Shown: positions 23,020 through 31,447 of the stretch, in pieces
Layout: the number at the start of each line of letters is the position of its first letter
Position numbering within the stretch: the stretch's first letter is position 1
DNA from: Silanimonas sp965368785
GTDB taxonomy: Bacteria > Pseudomonadota > Gammaproteobacteria > Xanthomonadales > Xanthomonadaceae
Assembly (NCBI GenBank): GCA_965368785.1
Contig: CBDUOG010000020.1
Location: forward strand, 1-31,447
Length of the DNA: 31,447 nucleotides
Direction of reading: 5' to 3'
Position numbers and translations under genes: made by a program
Notes under the pieces: model-generated
Told to the model about the DNA's origin: nothing
Seen by the model: only the letters and a program-made list of their open reading frames with translations
Database searches by the model: none

Positions 23020-23042
23020 TTGCTTAAGTTGCGAACCAGCGT

Positions 23043-23210
23043 TTAGAGCCAGGGTTTCCCAGAAAATAGCAGGCCAATTACCACTCCAGTGCTGCCGAGT
23101 ACGAGACAGCCTATTGCACCCCATTTTTCACAGCGGCTACGAAACAGATCACCCCGTTGTGCGGCGGGCAAATCATTTTCAATCAACAAGTTAAGCGCTT
23201 CAGCATTCAT
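23043..23210 (-). CDS. 55-residue single-span membrane protein
   Basis: A short frame read on the minus strand: MNAEALNLLIENDLPAAQRG, then DLFRSRCEKWG, then a single membrane segment (about 31-49, AIGCLVLGSTGVVIGLLF) and SGKPWL. The charged N-terminal helix followed by one span looks like a real small membrane protein. The ribosome site is weak (GGGAAC upstream). It starts 62 bases downstream of the DUF2007-like gene on the same strand and would be the last member of the amidase-tesB-DUF2007 unit. Function unknown. Confidence 0.55.
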   Translation of the reverse strand: MNAEALNLLIENDLPAAQRGDLFRSRCEKWGAIGCLVLGSTGVVIGLLFSGKPWL

Positions 23211-23272
23211 GGATGTTCCCGGGGTCTAAGTTCCCAGACGTCCATTGCGGAAAAATGTGACATACAAGCTAA

Positions 23273-23677
23273 TCAAAAATAAGCCGACAGCCAATGGCCA
23301 AACGCCAGCAAAGCAATAATTGCCAGCAAGACCTTGCGCGTGTGGTTTTCGGACCACGGTTTTTTGCGCCGCATCGGCTCGCCGCGGTTACCTACCTGGA
23401 AATGCTCGGGTAGATACGAGTCGCTATTGACGGTTGGGTCGAATAGACCGACATCAGCCATAATTTGTCGGGCGGCGGTAATGTCGGTCTTGTGCACAAT
23501 CCACAGTTCCGAGAAATCGGAATCTTTACTGGCATCTTCACGATAGGAAAATGTGCGTTTGCGATTGCCCTTATAAGATCGCGGGTTAGTGACATAGGTC
23601 TCGATGCCGGCCTGGTTCATAATGTCGACCAGACCTTCGATGGTTTCGATTCGGCGAGTTTCGAACACCTTTCTCAT
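23273..23677 (-). CDS. DUF2007-like putative signal-transducing protein with C-terminal membrane anchor
   Basis: A 134-residue protein. The N-terminal part (about 1-80) begins MRKVFETRRIETIEGLVDIM followed by NQAGIETYVTN and ends with WIVHKTDITAARQIM; this strand-helix pattern resembles DUF2007, named as a putative prokaryotic signal-transducing domain. A basic linker (RRKKPWSENHTRK) leads to one C-terminal membrane span (about 116-132). It should be anchored in the inner membrane with the domain in the cytoplasm. The start overlaps the tesB stop by 4 bases, so the two are co-translated. No biochemical function can be given. Confidence 0.78.
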   Translation of the reverse strand: MRKVFETRRIETIEGLVDIMNQAGIETYVTNPRSYKGNRKRTFSYREDASKDSDFSELWIVHKTDITAARQIMADVGLFDPTVNSDSYLPEHFQVGNRGEPMRRKKPWSENHTRKVLLAIIALLAFGHWLSAYF

Positions 23678-24549
23678 TTCGCGTCTTTCTCCAGAACACG
23701 AATTAAGCCTTCTTGCGCAGTAGAGGCAACCAAGCGACCATCGCGTGTGTAAATCATACCCCGAGACAATCCGCGCGCGCCCACTGCGGTCGGGCTATCG
23801 AGCGAGTACAGCAGCCACTCATCGACCCGGAATTCACGATGAAACCACATTGCGTGGTCAATCGAGGCCATTTGCACGCTGGGGTGGTAGTAGCTAATGC
23901 CATGCGGGAACGTAGCAGTGCCCAACAGGTGGAAGTCGGATGCATACGCGAGCAGCGAGCGATGCAATACGGGCGACGGTTCGACTTGGTCAATCAGGCG
24001 GAACCAGACTTGCTGGAACGGTGGTCGCTTAGGAGGCTTCAGGTCATCGCGCGGATACACGGGGCGAACTTCAAACGGCAGCTGACGAGAAAACCAGCGT
24101 TGCATGATGGGCGGCAACTTATCCATCAGCTCCTGCGGCGGAGCCTGCACTTCTTCGATGTCTTCCGGCTTAGGCACTTCGGGCATCGACAGCTGGTGCT
24201 CAACGCCGGGTTCAATGTGATGAAACGAGGACGCCATAACGAAAATGGGCTTGCCATGCTGAATGGCGCTCACACGTCGAGCAGAAAAGCTGCTGCCGTC
24301 GCGGGCGCGATCGACCTCATAAATAATCGGCGCAGATGCATCACCGGTGCGCAGAAAATAGGCGTGTAGTGAATGGGCCAGACGATCGGGTTCCACAGTC
24401 TGCTGCGCCGCTGAAAGTGCCTGACCCAGAACCTGGCCGCCGAATACAAACTTGGTGCCGATATCGCGACTTTGACCGCGGAATAGATTTTCTTCAAGGC
24501 GTTCGAGCTGGAGCAAAGAGACCAGTTCTGAAACCACAGGGTGGGTCAT
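23674..24549 (-). CDS. tesB: Acyl-CoA thioesterase II
   Basis: A 291-residue double-hotdog thioesterase hydrolysing acyl-CoA to free fatty acid and CoA. The family length and blocks fit: FRGQSRDIGTKFVFGGQVLG near residue 23, QVWFRL near 180, SIDHAMWFHREFR near 231 with the catalytic Asp, DSPTAVGARGLSRG near 251, and AQEGLIR near 278 with the catalytic Gln. It is 35 bases downstream of the amidase gene on the same strand and overlaps the DUF2007-like gene. Nothing about it looks unusual. Confidence 0.95.
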   Translation of the reverse strand: MTHPVVSELVSLLQLERLEENLFRGQSRDIGTKFVFGGQVLGQALSAAQQTVEPDRLAHSLHAYFLRTGDASAPIIYEVDRARDGSSFSARRVSAIQHGKPIFVMASSFHHIEPGVEHQLSMPEVPKPEDIEEVQAPPQELMDKLPPIMQRWFSRQLPFEVRPVYPRDDLKPPKRPPFQQVWFRLIDQVEPSPVLHRSLLAYASDFHLLGTATFPHGISYYHPSVQMASIDHAMWFHREFRVDEWLLYSLDSPTAVGARGLSRGMIYTRDGRLVASTAQEGLIRVLEKDAK

Positions 24550-24584
24550 GTTACGTCCAATACAATCAAAAACAGTGGCCTATT

Positions 24585-25178
24585 TTAGCCGCCTTGACCC
24601 GATTCAGGCTGAAGTCGGGTTAATTGGCTGCTTTCGAGCACTTCGGCCCACGGAAATAACGGGCCGGGATCGCGCTTACGTGCCACTTCAACCGCCGCGT
24701 CATCGCTGGCCTGCACCCGGTCGGTATCCAGGTCCTCGTGTCCAGCGATCAGGGAAATGCTCGGAAAGTCCTGACGCAGCCTGAGCAACAATTGCTGCAA
24801 AGACGCAATTTGCTCGGACGTGTAGGGCTCGTCCATGGCCTGATGCTGACTGTGATACCAGTTCGGATAACGTCCTGTGTTTACCAGCTCAATACCAATG
24901 GAGCGCGGGTTATAACCTTTGGTGTGATGGGCAATTCGTTCGGGCTTGATGTACAAATACACCGAGCCGTCGCGATCAATATAGAAGTGCCCGCTATTAC
25001 CGGTGCCGCTGTCATAAAGCACTTTTTCGCCGAAATCTCTGGCGACTTTTAAGTCTGGAGTTTCGGTGCAATGGATCACTACTAAATCAATATCATCCGC
25101 CTCTCGCGTGGCCAGAGATTGCTCGTAGGGCAGAGCTTGGTAGGAGTAGTCCATAGGCGGTGGCAGGTCAGCAATCAT
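24585..25178 (-). CDS. N-acetylmuramoyl-L-alanine amidase (Amidase_2/AmpD-like)
   Basis: A 197-residue zinc amidase that would cleave the bond between N-acetylmuramic acid and the peptide stem. LVVIHCTET near residue 32 gives the first zinc His, HFYIDRDGSVYLYI and IAHHTKGYNPRSIGIELVN are the core, LIAGHEDLDTDRV gives the second His, and RKRDPGPLFPW the last ligand Asp. Compared with AmpD there is a longer stretch between these last two motifs. No signal peptide is visible, so a cytoplasmic, cell-wall recycling role is likely; an uncommon export route cannot be excluded. It is the first gene of the minus-strand unit and diverges from the alpha/beta hydrolase gene. Confidence 0.88.
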   Translation of the reverse strand: MIADLPPPMDYSYQALPYEQSLATREADDIDLVVIHCTETPDLKVARDFGEKVLYDSGTGNSGHFYIDRDGSVYLYIKPERIAHHTKGYNPRSIGIELVNTGRYPNWYHSQHQAMDEPYTSEQIASLQQLLLRLRQDFPSISLIAGHEDLDTDRVQASDDAAVEVARKRDPGPLFPWAEVLESSQLTRLQPESGQGG

Positions 25179-25254
25179 GCCTGCATGCTACCATCGCCAC
25201 CTACACGAATCATTAGCGCATAGGCCCCCGGCCCGCATATTTAAAAGGTATTTA

Positions 25255-25767
25255 ATGAAAGGCCATGTCATCCTCTCCCACGGTCTGCAAAGTGGACCCG
25301 ATGCGACCAAGGTCAACGCATTGGCGGTCGAAGCGCAGATTTTGGGTTGGTCTGCTGAGTTGATGGATTATCGCGATCTGGATCTGGTCGGCGAATTGGG
25401 CGACATTCAAGGCCGGATTGATCGACTTCAGGTCGTTGCACAACGGGTGCGTGTGCCACTGGTTTTGGCTGGATCAAGTATGGGTGCCTTTGTTTCCGCA
25501 CGGGTTTCCCTGGCGGTGCCCTGCGCGGGTTTGTTCTTGATGGTGCCGCCGATTCAACTGGAAACATTTGCCGAGCCGCTCGAGGCAGCCAAAGTGCCGA
25601 CCCAAATTGTGCACGCTTGGCACGATGAGCTCATACCGGTTGCCGGAGTCGTGGCCTGGGCTCAAGCGCGTAGCGACGAATTGATGTTGGTGAACGATTC
25701 ACATCGATTGAGCGATCATGTGGACTACTGCGCGAAAGCATTCGCGCGATTTTTGAAGGCATTGTAA
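25255..25767 (+). CDS. Alpha/beta hydrolase family protein
   Basis: A 170-residue small hydrolase. ILSHGLQSGPDATK at the N-terminus is the oxyanion region, LVLAGSSMGAFVSARV carries the nucleophile Ser in GSSMG, HAWHDELIP the acid, and NDSHRLSDH the catalytic His, so the triad appears complete. The short form without a lid domain resembles small esterases/thioesterases of the YqiA/YcfP kind; the substrate is unknown. The start at 25255 has AAAGG 6 bases upstream, and the longer frame lacks support. The stop is immediately followed by the GTG start of rlmKL. Confidence 0.88.
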   Translation: MKGHVILSHGLQSGPDATKVNALAVEAQILGWSAELMDYRDLDLVGELGDIQGRIDRLQVVAQRVRVPLVLAGSSMGAFVSARVSLAVPCAGLFLMVPPIQLETFAEPLEAAKVPTQIVHAWHDELIPVAGVVAWAQARSDELMLVNDSHRLSDHVDYCAKAFARFLKAL

Positions 25768-27915
25768 GTGAACTTTTTTGTCGCCTGCGCCAAAGGGCTT
25801 GAATACCTTTTGGTAGATGAACTGACTGCGCTGGGAGCGCAAAAAGCCAGTGCGGCTGTTGCTGGCGTACGAGTGGAAGGCGATATGGCCACCGCCCTAC
25901 GCGCGGTGATGCATTCAAGATTAGCCAGCCGGGTTTTATGGCCGCTTTTGGAATTCGACTGTCGCAATGAAAATGACTTGTACCAGGCGGTTCTTCAAAT
26001 CCGTTGGAGTGAGCACACCGAATCCGATGCCGCGCTATGGATCGATTCGCACGTAAGCGGACCGGAGTTGACCCATGCACGCTATGCATCGCAGCGAGTC
26101 AAAGATGCGATTGCCGATCAGATGCGTGCCGAAACCGGCGAGCGTCCATCGATTGATGGCGAGAATCCTGACCTGCGGATTGATTTAGTAGTACGTAAGG
26201 GCAAAGGGATTTTGTCGATCGATCTGGGTGGTTCACTGCATTTGCGCGGCTGGCGCCGCGGTCAGGGTGTGGCACCGATTAAGGAAACGCTGGCTTGCGC
26301 CTTGTTGTTACGTGGCAAGTGGCCGACACGATACGCCGAGGGCGGTGACCTGCTGGATCCGATGTGTGGCAGCGGTACCTTGTTGATCGAGGGTGCACTG
26401 ATGGCTGCAGATGTGGCCCCCGGATTGCGTCGCTACAGCAAACAAGCCCCGACTCGATGGAAGCAGCTAGACCAAGCACTTTGGCGTGAAATTCTTGATG
26501 ATGCAGGGCAGAGAGCTCAGAAGGGTCTGGCGTCACTGCGGCCCTGCTTCTTTGGTTGTGATGTCGACGGCCGGATGGTGGGTGTAGCGCAAGCCAATGC
26601 ACACGAAGCGAATGTCTCCGAGGTGATTACTTTGGAACCACTCGCAATCAAAAACCTGTCCAGCTGGCGCGAGCAGTTCGCCTCTGTGCCCGGGCTCGTC
26701 GTAAGTAATCCGCCTTATGATCAACGGCTTGAGGCAGATGAGGCGTTGTATAAAATGGTTGGCAGCGCGCTTATTGAGGCGGTGCCCACGTGGCGCGCGG
26801 TGCTTTTATGTGGCTCATCCGAATTGGCGTTTGCCACCGGCTTACGGGCTAGCAAACGCTACCAAATATTTAATGGCGCGCTCGAGTGCACCTTGTTGAT
26901 TGCCGATCCGGTATTCACGCCACGTCCCGAACGCAGTGAGCAGCCGCGCGTTTTGTCAGAAGGCGCGCAAATGGTGTGCAACCGGATCCAGAAAAATCAA
27001 CGTCGATTGAAATCCTGGTTGAAGCAATCCGGTGTGACTTGCTATCGGGTCTATGATGCCGATTTGCCGGAGTACTCGGCGGCCATCGACGTTTATGAAA
27101 ATGCCGATGACCCCGGTGACGTGTACTTGCAGGTGCAGGAGTATCAGGCACCGATTACGGTCAATGAGAATGATGCGCGCAGACGGTTTGGCGAAATACT
27201 CGACGCTGCACGCGCGGCATTCCAAGTCGATAAATCGCACGTAGCAATCAAAACGCGGGTACGTGCAAAGGGCGGTAGCAAATACGGCCAGACCGGCGCC
27301 AGCGGCGCGCCGCTGATCGTGCTTGAAGGCTCTGCCAAATTTGAAGTTCAGTTGTTTGAATACCTGGATACCGGCTTGTTCTTGGACCATCGGCCGCTGC
27401 GCTTAAAAATGGCCAAACAATCGCAGGACAAGGATTTCTTAAACTTATTTGCCTACACCGGTACGGCCTCAGTGCATGCCGCATTAGCGGGAGCCAGCTC
27501 CACAACCAGCGTCGATCTGTCCGCCACGTATTTGGAGTGGACTGCCCGAAACTTCAAGCTAAACGGCATGGGTGGCAATGATCATCGATTGATCCAGGCC
27601 GATGTCATGGATTGGCTGCGCGCCGAGCGTTCGCAATACGACATTATTTTTTGCGACCCACCGACGTTCTCAAATTCGGCCCGGGCTGATGACTTTGATG
27701 TGCAGAAAGATCACGTAGAGCTGATTTCTTTGGCATTGCAGCGCTTGCGCCCGGGTGGCGTGCTGTATTTTTCCAACAACTTCCGCAAGTTCAAATTGGA
27801 CTCTGAGGCAATAGAGAGAATGGCACACTGCAAGGAAATCAGCGCGATCAGCATTGACCCCGACTTTGAGCGCAATCAGAAGATTCATCGCGCCTGGCAA
27901 ATCCAGCCAAAATGA
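25768..27915 (+). CDS. rlmL: Bifunctional 23S rRNA (guanine-N2/N7) methyltransferase RlmKL
   Basis: A 715-residue fusion matching E. coli RlmKL in length and order. The N-terminal RlmL half has a THUMP domain (about 1-160, FFVACAKGLEYLLVDEL) and a methyltransferase core with LLDPMCGSGTLLIEGAL near 195 and SNPPYDQRL near 312; it makes m2G2445. The C-terminal RlmK half has a SAM-binding LNLFAYTGTASVHAAL near 557 and CDPPTFSNS near 629 and makes m7G2069. The GTG start directly abuts the upstream stop. AAGG is about 12 bases away, so expression may depend on coupling. Confidence 0.96.
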   Translation: MNFFVACAKGLEYLLVDELTALGAQKASAAVAGVRVEGDMATALRAVMHSRLASRVLWPLLEFDCRNENDLYQAVLQIRWSEHTESDAALWIDSHVSGPELTHARYASQRVKDAIADQMRAETGERPSIDGENPDLRIDLVVRKGKGILSIDLGGSLHLRGWRRGQGVAPIKETLACALLLRGKWPTRYAEGGDLLDPMCGSGTLLIEGALMAADVAPGLRRYSKQAPTRWKQLDQALWREILDDAGQRAQKGLASLRPCFFGCDVDGRMVGVAQANAHEANVSEVITLEPLAIKNLSSWREQFASVPGLVVSNPPYDQRLEADEALYKMVGSALIEAVPTWRAVLLCGSSELAFATGLRASKRYQIFNGALECTLLIADPVFTPRPERSEQPRVLSEGAQMVCNRIQKNQRRLKSWLKQSGVTCYRVYDADLPEYSAAIDVYENADDPGDVYLQVQEYQAPITVNENDARRRFGEILDAARAAFQVDKSHVAIKTRVRAKGGSKYGQTGASGAPLIVLEGSAKFEVQLFEYLDTGLFLDHRPLRLKMAKQSQDKDFLNLFAYTGTASVHAALAGASSTTSVDLSATYLEWTARNFKLNGMGGNDHRLIQADVMDWLRAERSQYDIIFCDPPTFSNSARADDFDVQKDHVELISLALQRLRPGGVLYFSNNFRKFKLDSEAIERMAHCKEISAISIDPDFERNQKIHRAWQIQPK

Positions 27916-27991
27916 ACTCGGTAGGCATTTATTGGCGAAAAAAGCCGAATCCGGTAGCCGCAAATGCTACAGATTCGCATATGATGGATCG

Positions 27992-28627
27992 ATGAGTTCA
28001 CCGATGCCGAGTCAACATAAACCGATAGGCCGATGGGCATTTTTCCGGCAATGGTTAAAAAATCCACTGCGGGTTGCTGCTGTGTCGCCGTCCAGTCCGT
28101 TCCTGGCCAGACAAATGATCGCTGAGCTTCCTGCGGGAACGCAGAAGGTGATCGAGCTCGGCGGCGGAACCGGGGCCATTACCGAAATCCTGCTCAAACA
28201 TGGCATTAGTCCTGAGCATCTACTGGTTCTAGAGCTCAACGAAGAGTTGCACGTGCACCTAAGTGCACGATTTCCTGATGTGAATATACAGCTCGGTGAT
28301 GCACGTGATTTGCATCGCATTGCATCAGAAGCTCAATTCTTCGCCGATGGTATGGCCGACGCGGTTGTCTCCGGATTGGGTCTGCTTTCGATGCCGCGCG
28401 CCGCGCAAAAAGAAATATTGCAGGCCGCTTTTGCCTGCTTAAAACCGGAAGGTCGCTTTATTCAGTTCACCTACGGCCCGGCCAGTCCGGTGTCCAACGA
28501 CGTCGTCGAGGAACTGGATTTAAATTCTCGTCGAGCCGGGTTCACGTGGCTAAATATGCCGCCGGCAACCGTGTTTGTGTACCGGCGCCGGCGTTCGAAA
28601 GTGATCCAAGCCAAATCGATGCGCTAA
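27992..28627 (+). CDS. SAM-dependent methyltransferase, PmtA-like (phospholipid N-methyltransferase family)
   Basis: A 211-residue Rossmann methyltransferase. FFRQWLKNPLRVAAVSPSSP near residues 18-37 is the N-terminal amphipathic block seen in PmtA-type phospholipid N-methyltransferases; VIELGGGTGAITEILL binds SAM, followed by LVLELNEELH and LGDARDL. PmtA proteins methylate phosphatidylethanolamine towards phosphatidylcholine, but related enzymes act otherwise, so the substrate is inferred. The start at 27992 is chosen because the family block begins soon after; the ribosome site is weak. The gene starts 76 bases after rlmKL and meets the OmpA-type gene 3 bases past its stop, tail to tail. 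Confidence 0.82.
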   Translation: MSSPMPSQHKPIGRWAFFRQWLKNPLRVAAVSPSSPFLARQMIAELPAGTQKVIELGGGTGAITEILLKHGISPEHLLVLELNEELHVHLSARFPDVNIQLGDARDLHRIASEAQFFADGMADAVVSGLGLLSMPRAAQKEILQAAFACLKPEGRFIQFTYGPASPVSNDVVEELDLNSRRAGFTWLNMPPATVFVYRRRRSKVIQAKSMR

Positions 28628-28630
28628 GCC

Positions 28631-29602
28631 TTAACGACTAACCACCTCGACGCGTCGATTTTTTGCTCGGCCCAGCTCTGAACTATTGCTTTGCAGAGGC
28701 GCAGCCATACCCACGCCGACGGCGGTAAGTCGACTCGAAGATATCCCGTGGTGACTACTGAGGTGGCTGACGACCGCTTTGGCACGGCGTTCCGATAAGG
28801 CGCGGTTATATTCCAGGTTTCCTACATTGTCGGTGTGGCCAACAATCAGAACCTGCAATTTTGTATCGGACTTCATCAATTTTGAGATCTCGGCGATAGA
28901 ACTCAGTGATTCCGGTTTCAGGTCGGCCTTGTCGCTGTCAAATAAGATTGCATAGAGGGCAACACGGCCATCATCGCGTAGCTTGCGCTTGAGCTCATCG
29001 GCGGCAACAACTTCCATTTTTTGTTCCATTGCAGCGGCTTGGATGCTGTGGACAACCACATGTACTTTGTCTTTCTGCTCACCCCCGATGGAGTAGGCAC
29101 GGTTGAGATAAACTGAAACCCAATTTGATCCGGTAGGACTGTTTTTACGAGCAAGTAAGTATCGTTGGTCCTTTTCATGGAAGCCCATGTACACCGACAT
29201 CTTTTTCGGGGTGGCTTCTTCATTGAAAGCGCGCCCTTTAATTCCGCCGCAGCCCTCATTGCTGCATGAATAGACAGTTTCGTAGCCGCTGGCGCTCAAG
29301 GCCTGTTCGTAGTTTCGATAAACTTCAAGCACGCTACGACCAGCGGGTACGCGGTACGCGGCATAGGTGTATTTGCCCTGTTGACCGACATATGCGTCTG
29401 GATACTTCGCACGCCCACCCCGATCGGGTAATGCGGCTTTCTGGAAAAAGTGTTCATCAAAGGCGCGCTGTTCAAATTGAATTATTTCACTGCCGCTATA
29501 TCGTGGAAGCTCGGCAGGGTCTTTGCTGCCCGGTATGTCGGCGGCTTGTGCATTTAGCGCTAAGAATAAGATCAGTGGGGCAATCAATCGCAAGTTCATC
29601 AT
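28631..29602 (-). CDS. DUF4892 / OmpA C-terminal domain protein
   Basis: A 323-residue envelope protein. Signal peptide about 1-20 (LILFLALNAQAADIP). The N-terminal part (about 21-200, e.g. DIPGSKDPAELPRYSGSEII) resembles DUF4892. The C-terminal OmpA-like domain (about 210-323) has AILFDSDKADLKPESL, VGHTDNVGNLEYNRALSERR with the diaminopimelate-binding Asp and Arg, and GRAKNRRVEVV. It should bind peptidoglycan in the periplasm; whether it is anchored otherwise is not seen. GGAG 7 bases upstream favours the first of two ATGs. It follows mfd on the same strand after 40 bases. Confidence 0.9.
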   Translation of the reverse strand: MMNLRLIAPLILFLALNAQAADIPGSKDPAELPRYSGSEIIQFEQRAFDEHFFQKAALPDRGGRAKYPDAYVGQQGKYTYAAYRVPAGRSVLEVYRNYEQALSASGYETVYSCSNEGCGGIKGRAFNEEATPKKMSVYMGFHEKDQRYLLARKNSPTGSNWVSVYLNRAYSIGGEQKDKVHVVVHSIQAAAMEQKMEVVAADELKRKLRDDGRVALYAILFDSDKADLKPESLSSIAEISKLMKSDTKLQVLIVGHTDNVGNLEYNRALSERRAKAVVSHLSSHHGISSSRLTAVGVGMAAPLQSNSSELGRAKNRRVEVVSR

Positions 29603-29642
29603 GAAGATACTCCATGTACTAAGGCTGATAAATTGGCCGCGT

Positions 29643-31447
29643 TTACTGGGATAAAAGGCTTAGCAGTCCACGCAAGCTCTTAATGCGCACATCAGTTTGC
29701 GCCAAGTCTAACGTGATTTTCAATCGCTCGGGGCCATTCAGGCTGTAGTGTTTCGGTTGGCTTTGAATCAGGCGAATCAGCGACATCGGATCAACTTTGG
29801 GTTTCGGGTCGAAAACAATATGGCCACCGTTGACGCCCAGATCGATTTTCAAAATTCCCAGGGCTTTGGCCTTAAGCTTTAGCTCGGACACGGCAAACAG
29901 ATTCTTCACTGCTTCGGGCAGTAGGCCGAAACGATCGATCATTTCTATCTGCAATTCACGCAGACTATCTTCGTTTTTGGCCGAAGCGATTCGCTTATAC
30001 ATGGTCAGGCGTGCATGCACGTCGGGCAGGTAGTCATCTGGAATAAGTGCGGCTAAATGTAAGTTGACGTTAACGCCCTGATCAAAGCCGATGTCCACAT
30101 CAGGAACCTTGCCGTCTTTGATCGATTGCACCGCACGCTCGAGAAGCTCGGTATACAAGGAAAAACCGATTTCAGCGATCTGTCCGCTCTGGTCATCGCC
30201 CAACAGTTCACCGGCTCCTCGAATTTCAAGATCGTGTGTTGCCAGCACAAAACCCGCACCCAGGTCTTCGATGGACGCGAGCGCCTCAAGCCGCTTTTCA
30301 GCGTCGCCGGTCAGCTTGGGTGGAACCAGCAAATAGGCATAGGCGCGATGGTGCGAGCGTCCGACACGACCGCGCAGCTGATGCAGTTGCGCCAGACCGA
30401 ATTTGTCCGCGCGGTTGATCAGGATGGTGTTGGCACTGGGTATGTCGATGCCCGATTCAATAATGGTTGTACACACCAGCAGATTGAATCGTTGTCTGTG
30501 AAAGTCGAGCATGACCTGTTCGAGCTCACGCTCCGGCATCTGCCCGTGGGCGTAACGAACCCGCGCTTCGGGCACCAGTTCGGCAATGTCCTTGCTGAAT
30601 TTGTCGATACTTTCAACTTCGTTATGCAGAAAATAAATCTGCCCGCCGCGTGCCAGCTCACGCTGACAGGCTTCGCGCACCAGTGCGCTTTCCCACTGGC
30701 TGACAAAGGTTTTAACCGCAATCCGGTGAGCAGGCGGGGTGGCAATGATAGATAAATCACGCAGCCCGGACATTGCCATATTTAATGTGCGCGGAATCGG
30801 CGTTGCGGTCAGTGTCAGCAAGTGAACTTCAGCGCGAAGCGATTTGAGTTTTTCTTTCTGCCGGACACCAAAGCGTTGCTCTTCATCGACGATGACCAAG
30901 CCAAGGTCCTTAAAATTTACATCGGCCTGGAGTAATCGATGGGTGCCGACGATGATGTCTATTCGGCCCTGTGCCAGTGATTCCAGCGCAGCTTTAATCT
31001 CTTTTGCTGATTTGAATCGCGAGAGCACTTCCACCCGCAGCGGCCAGTCGGCGAAGCGATCACTGAAGTTCCGGAAGTGCTGCTCGGCCAACAACGTAGT
31101 GGGTACGAGGACCGCCACTTGTTTGCCCGCAGTTGCCGCAACAAATGCGGCGCGCACCGCTACTTCGGTCTTGCCAAATCCGACATCGCCACAAACGACG
31201 CGATCCATCGGCTGCGGCTTAGCCATGTCGGCTATCACTGCCTCAATGCTGCTCAGCTGGTCTGGCGTTTCTTCAAACGGAAAGGCCGCAGCAAAGGGTT
31301 CATACATGCTCCGATCGGCGCGCAGAACTAATCCGGGCTTGCTCTGTCGGCGGGCCTGAATTTGTAGCAGCTCGGCAGCAACGTCGCGAACTTTCTCTGC
31401 GGCTCGTTTGCGCGCTTTTTCCCATGCATCCGAGCCAAGCGAATGCA
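29643..31447 (-). CDS. mfd: Transcription-repair coupling factor Mfd, 5'-truncated
   Basis: The frame stays open to the right edge, so only the C-terminal 601 residues of a protein of about 1150 are seen. The visible part starts in the RNA-polymerase-interaction region (LGSDAWEKARKRAAEKVRDV), then the helicase: VCGDVGFGKTEVAVRAAF (Walker A), VDEEQRFG (DEEQ box), LTATPIPRTLNMA, and GRVGRSHHRAYAYL (motif VI), and finally the TRCF autoinhibitory C-terminal domain (e.g. DVHARLTMYKRIASA). Mfd removes RNA polymerase stalled at DNA damage and recruits UvrA. UvrB-like domains lie outside the window. The stop is 40 bases before the OmpA-type gene. Confidence 0.97.
   Translation of the reverse strand, partial: HSLGSDAWEKARKRAAEKVRDVAAELLQIQARRQSKPGLVLRADRSMYEPFAAAFPFEETPDQLSSIEAVIADMAKPQPMDRVVCGDVGFGKTEVAVRAAFVAATAGKQVAVLVPTTLLAEQHFRNFSDRFADWPLRVEVLSRFKSAKEIKAALESLAQGRIDIIVGTHRLLQADVNFKDLGLVIVDEEQRFGVRQKEKLKSLRAEVHLLTLTATPIPRTLNMAMSGLRDLSIIATPPAHRIAVKTFVSQWESALVREACQRELARGGQIYFLHNEVESIDKFSKDIAELVPEARVRYAHGQMPERELEQVMLDFHRQRFNLLVCTTIIESGIDIPSANTILINRADKFGLAQLHQLRGRVGRSHHRAYAYLLVPPKLTGDAEKRLEALASIEDLGAGFVLATHDLEIRGAGELLGDDQSGQIAEIGFSLYTELLERAVQSIKDGKVPDVDIGFDQGVNVNLHLAALIPDDYLPDVHARLTMYKRIASAKNEDSLRELQIEMIDRFGLLPEAVKNLFAVSELKLKAKALGILKIDLGVNGGHIVFDPKPKVDPMSLIRLIQSQPKHYSLNGPERLKITLDLAQTDVRIKSLRGLLSLLSQ

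Noticed and set aside
23713..24369. 218-residue open frame opposite tesB
   Set aside because: It is fully antisense to a confidently assigned thioesterase and has no family features.

Overview
The window reads as one contiguous piece of a gammaproteobacterial chromosome. The core order pyrG-kdsA-eno-ftsB-ispD-ispF-truD, followed by surE-pcm-yqaA-nlpD, is a gammaproteobacterial hallmark, and KDO synthesis, lipoproteins, a TonB-dependent receptor and an OmpA-type protein show a Gram-negative envelope. The genus cannot be named from sequence alone. Coding density is high and many start/stop codons overlap (ATGA or TAATG). I see no insertion sequence, prophage, tRNA, rRNA or CRISPR array.

Layout. 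1-956: 3' end of a DUF1415 gene meeting a hemolysin III/PAQR membrane protein tail to tail. 1075-2343 (minus): an sbtA-sbtB pair, a sodium-bicarbonate transporter with its PII-like partner. 2476-3419: two secreted cysteine-rich proteins that are tandem paralogues. 3437-5326 (minus): parE. 5475-12332: a compact run pyrG, kdsA, an unknown secreted protein, eno, ftsB, ispD, ispF, truD. 12454-13263: a small lipoprotein convergent with an Smr-domain protein. 13354-17130: surE, pcm, a YqaA/DedA-like membrane protein, nlpD and a family 2 glycosyltransferase; rpoS is not at its usual place after nlpD. 17180-19893: a small exported protein with two TonB-box-like motifs, diverging from a FecA-like TonB-dependent receptor that has a promoter overlapped by a Fur-like box and a clear terminator. 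20177-20278: a 33-residue lysine-rich miniprotein. 20305-20388: clustered GC-rich hairpins. 20523-23019: a periplasmic-TPR diguanylate cyclase and a small hydrophobic protein. 23043-25178 (minus): amidase, tesB, a DUF2007-like protein and a 55-residue membrane protein. 25255-28627: alpha/beta hydrolase, rlmKL and a PmtA-like methyltransferase. 28631-31447 (minus): a DUF4892-OmpA protein downstream of mfd, whose 5' end is outside the window.

How it works together. Most of the window is housekeeping: CTP, KDO and isoprenoid precursor supply, glycolysis, divisome assembly (FtsB), amidase activation (NlpD), RNA modification (TruD, RlmKL), protein repair (Pcm), chromosome decatenation (ParE) and transcription-coupled repair (Mfd). 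The accessory interest lies in the small genes: the TonB-box-like miniprotein beside the receptor, the paired cysteine-rich proteins, the lysine-rich miniprotein, the secreted protein embedded between kdsA and eno, and the SbtAB bicarbonate module. No complete new defence or mobile system is visible; the TonB-box-like protein is the best candidate for something undescribed.
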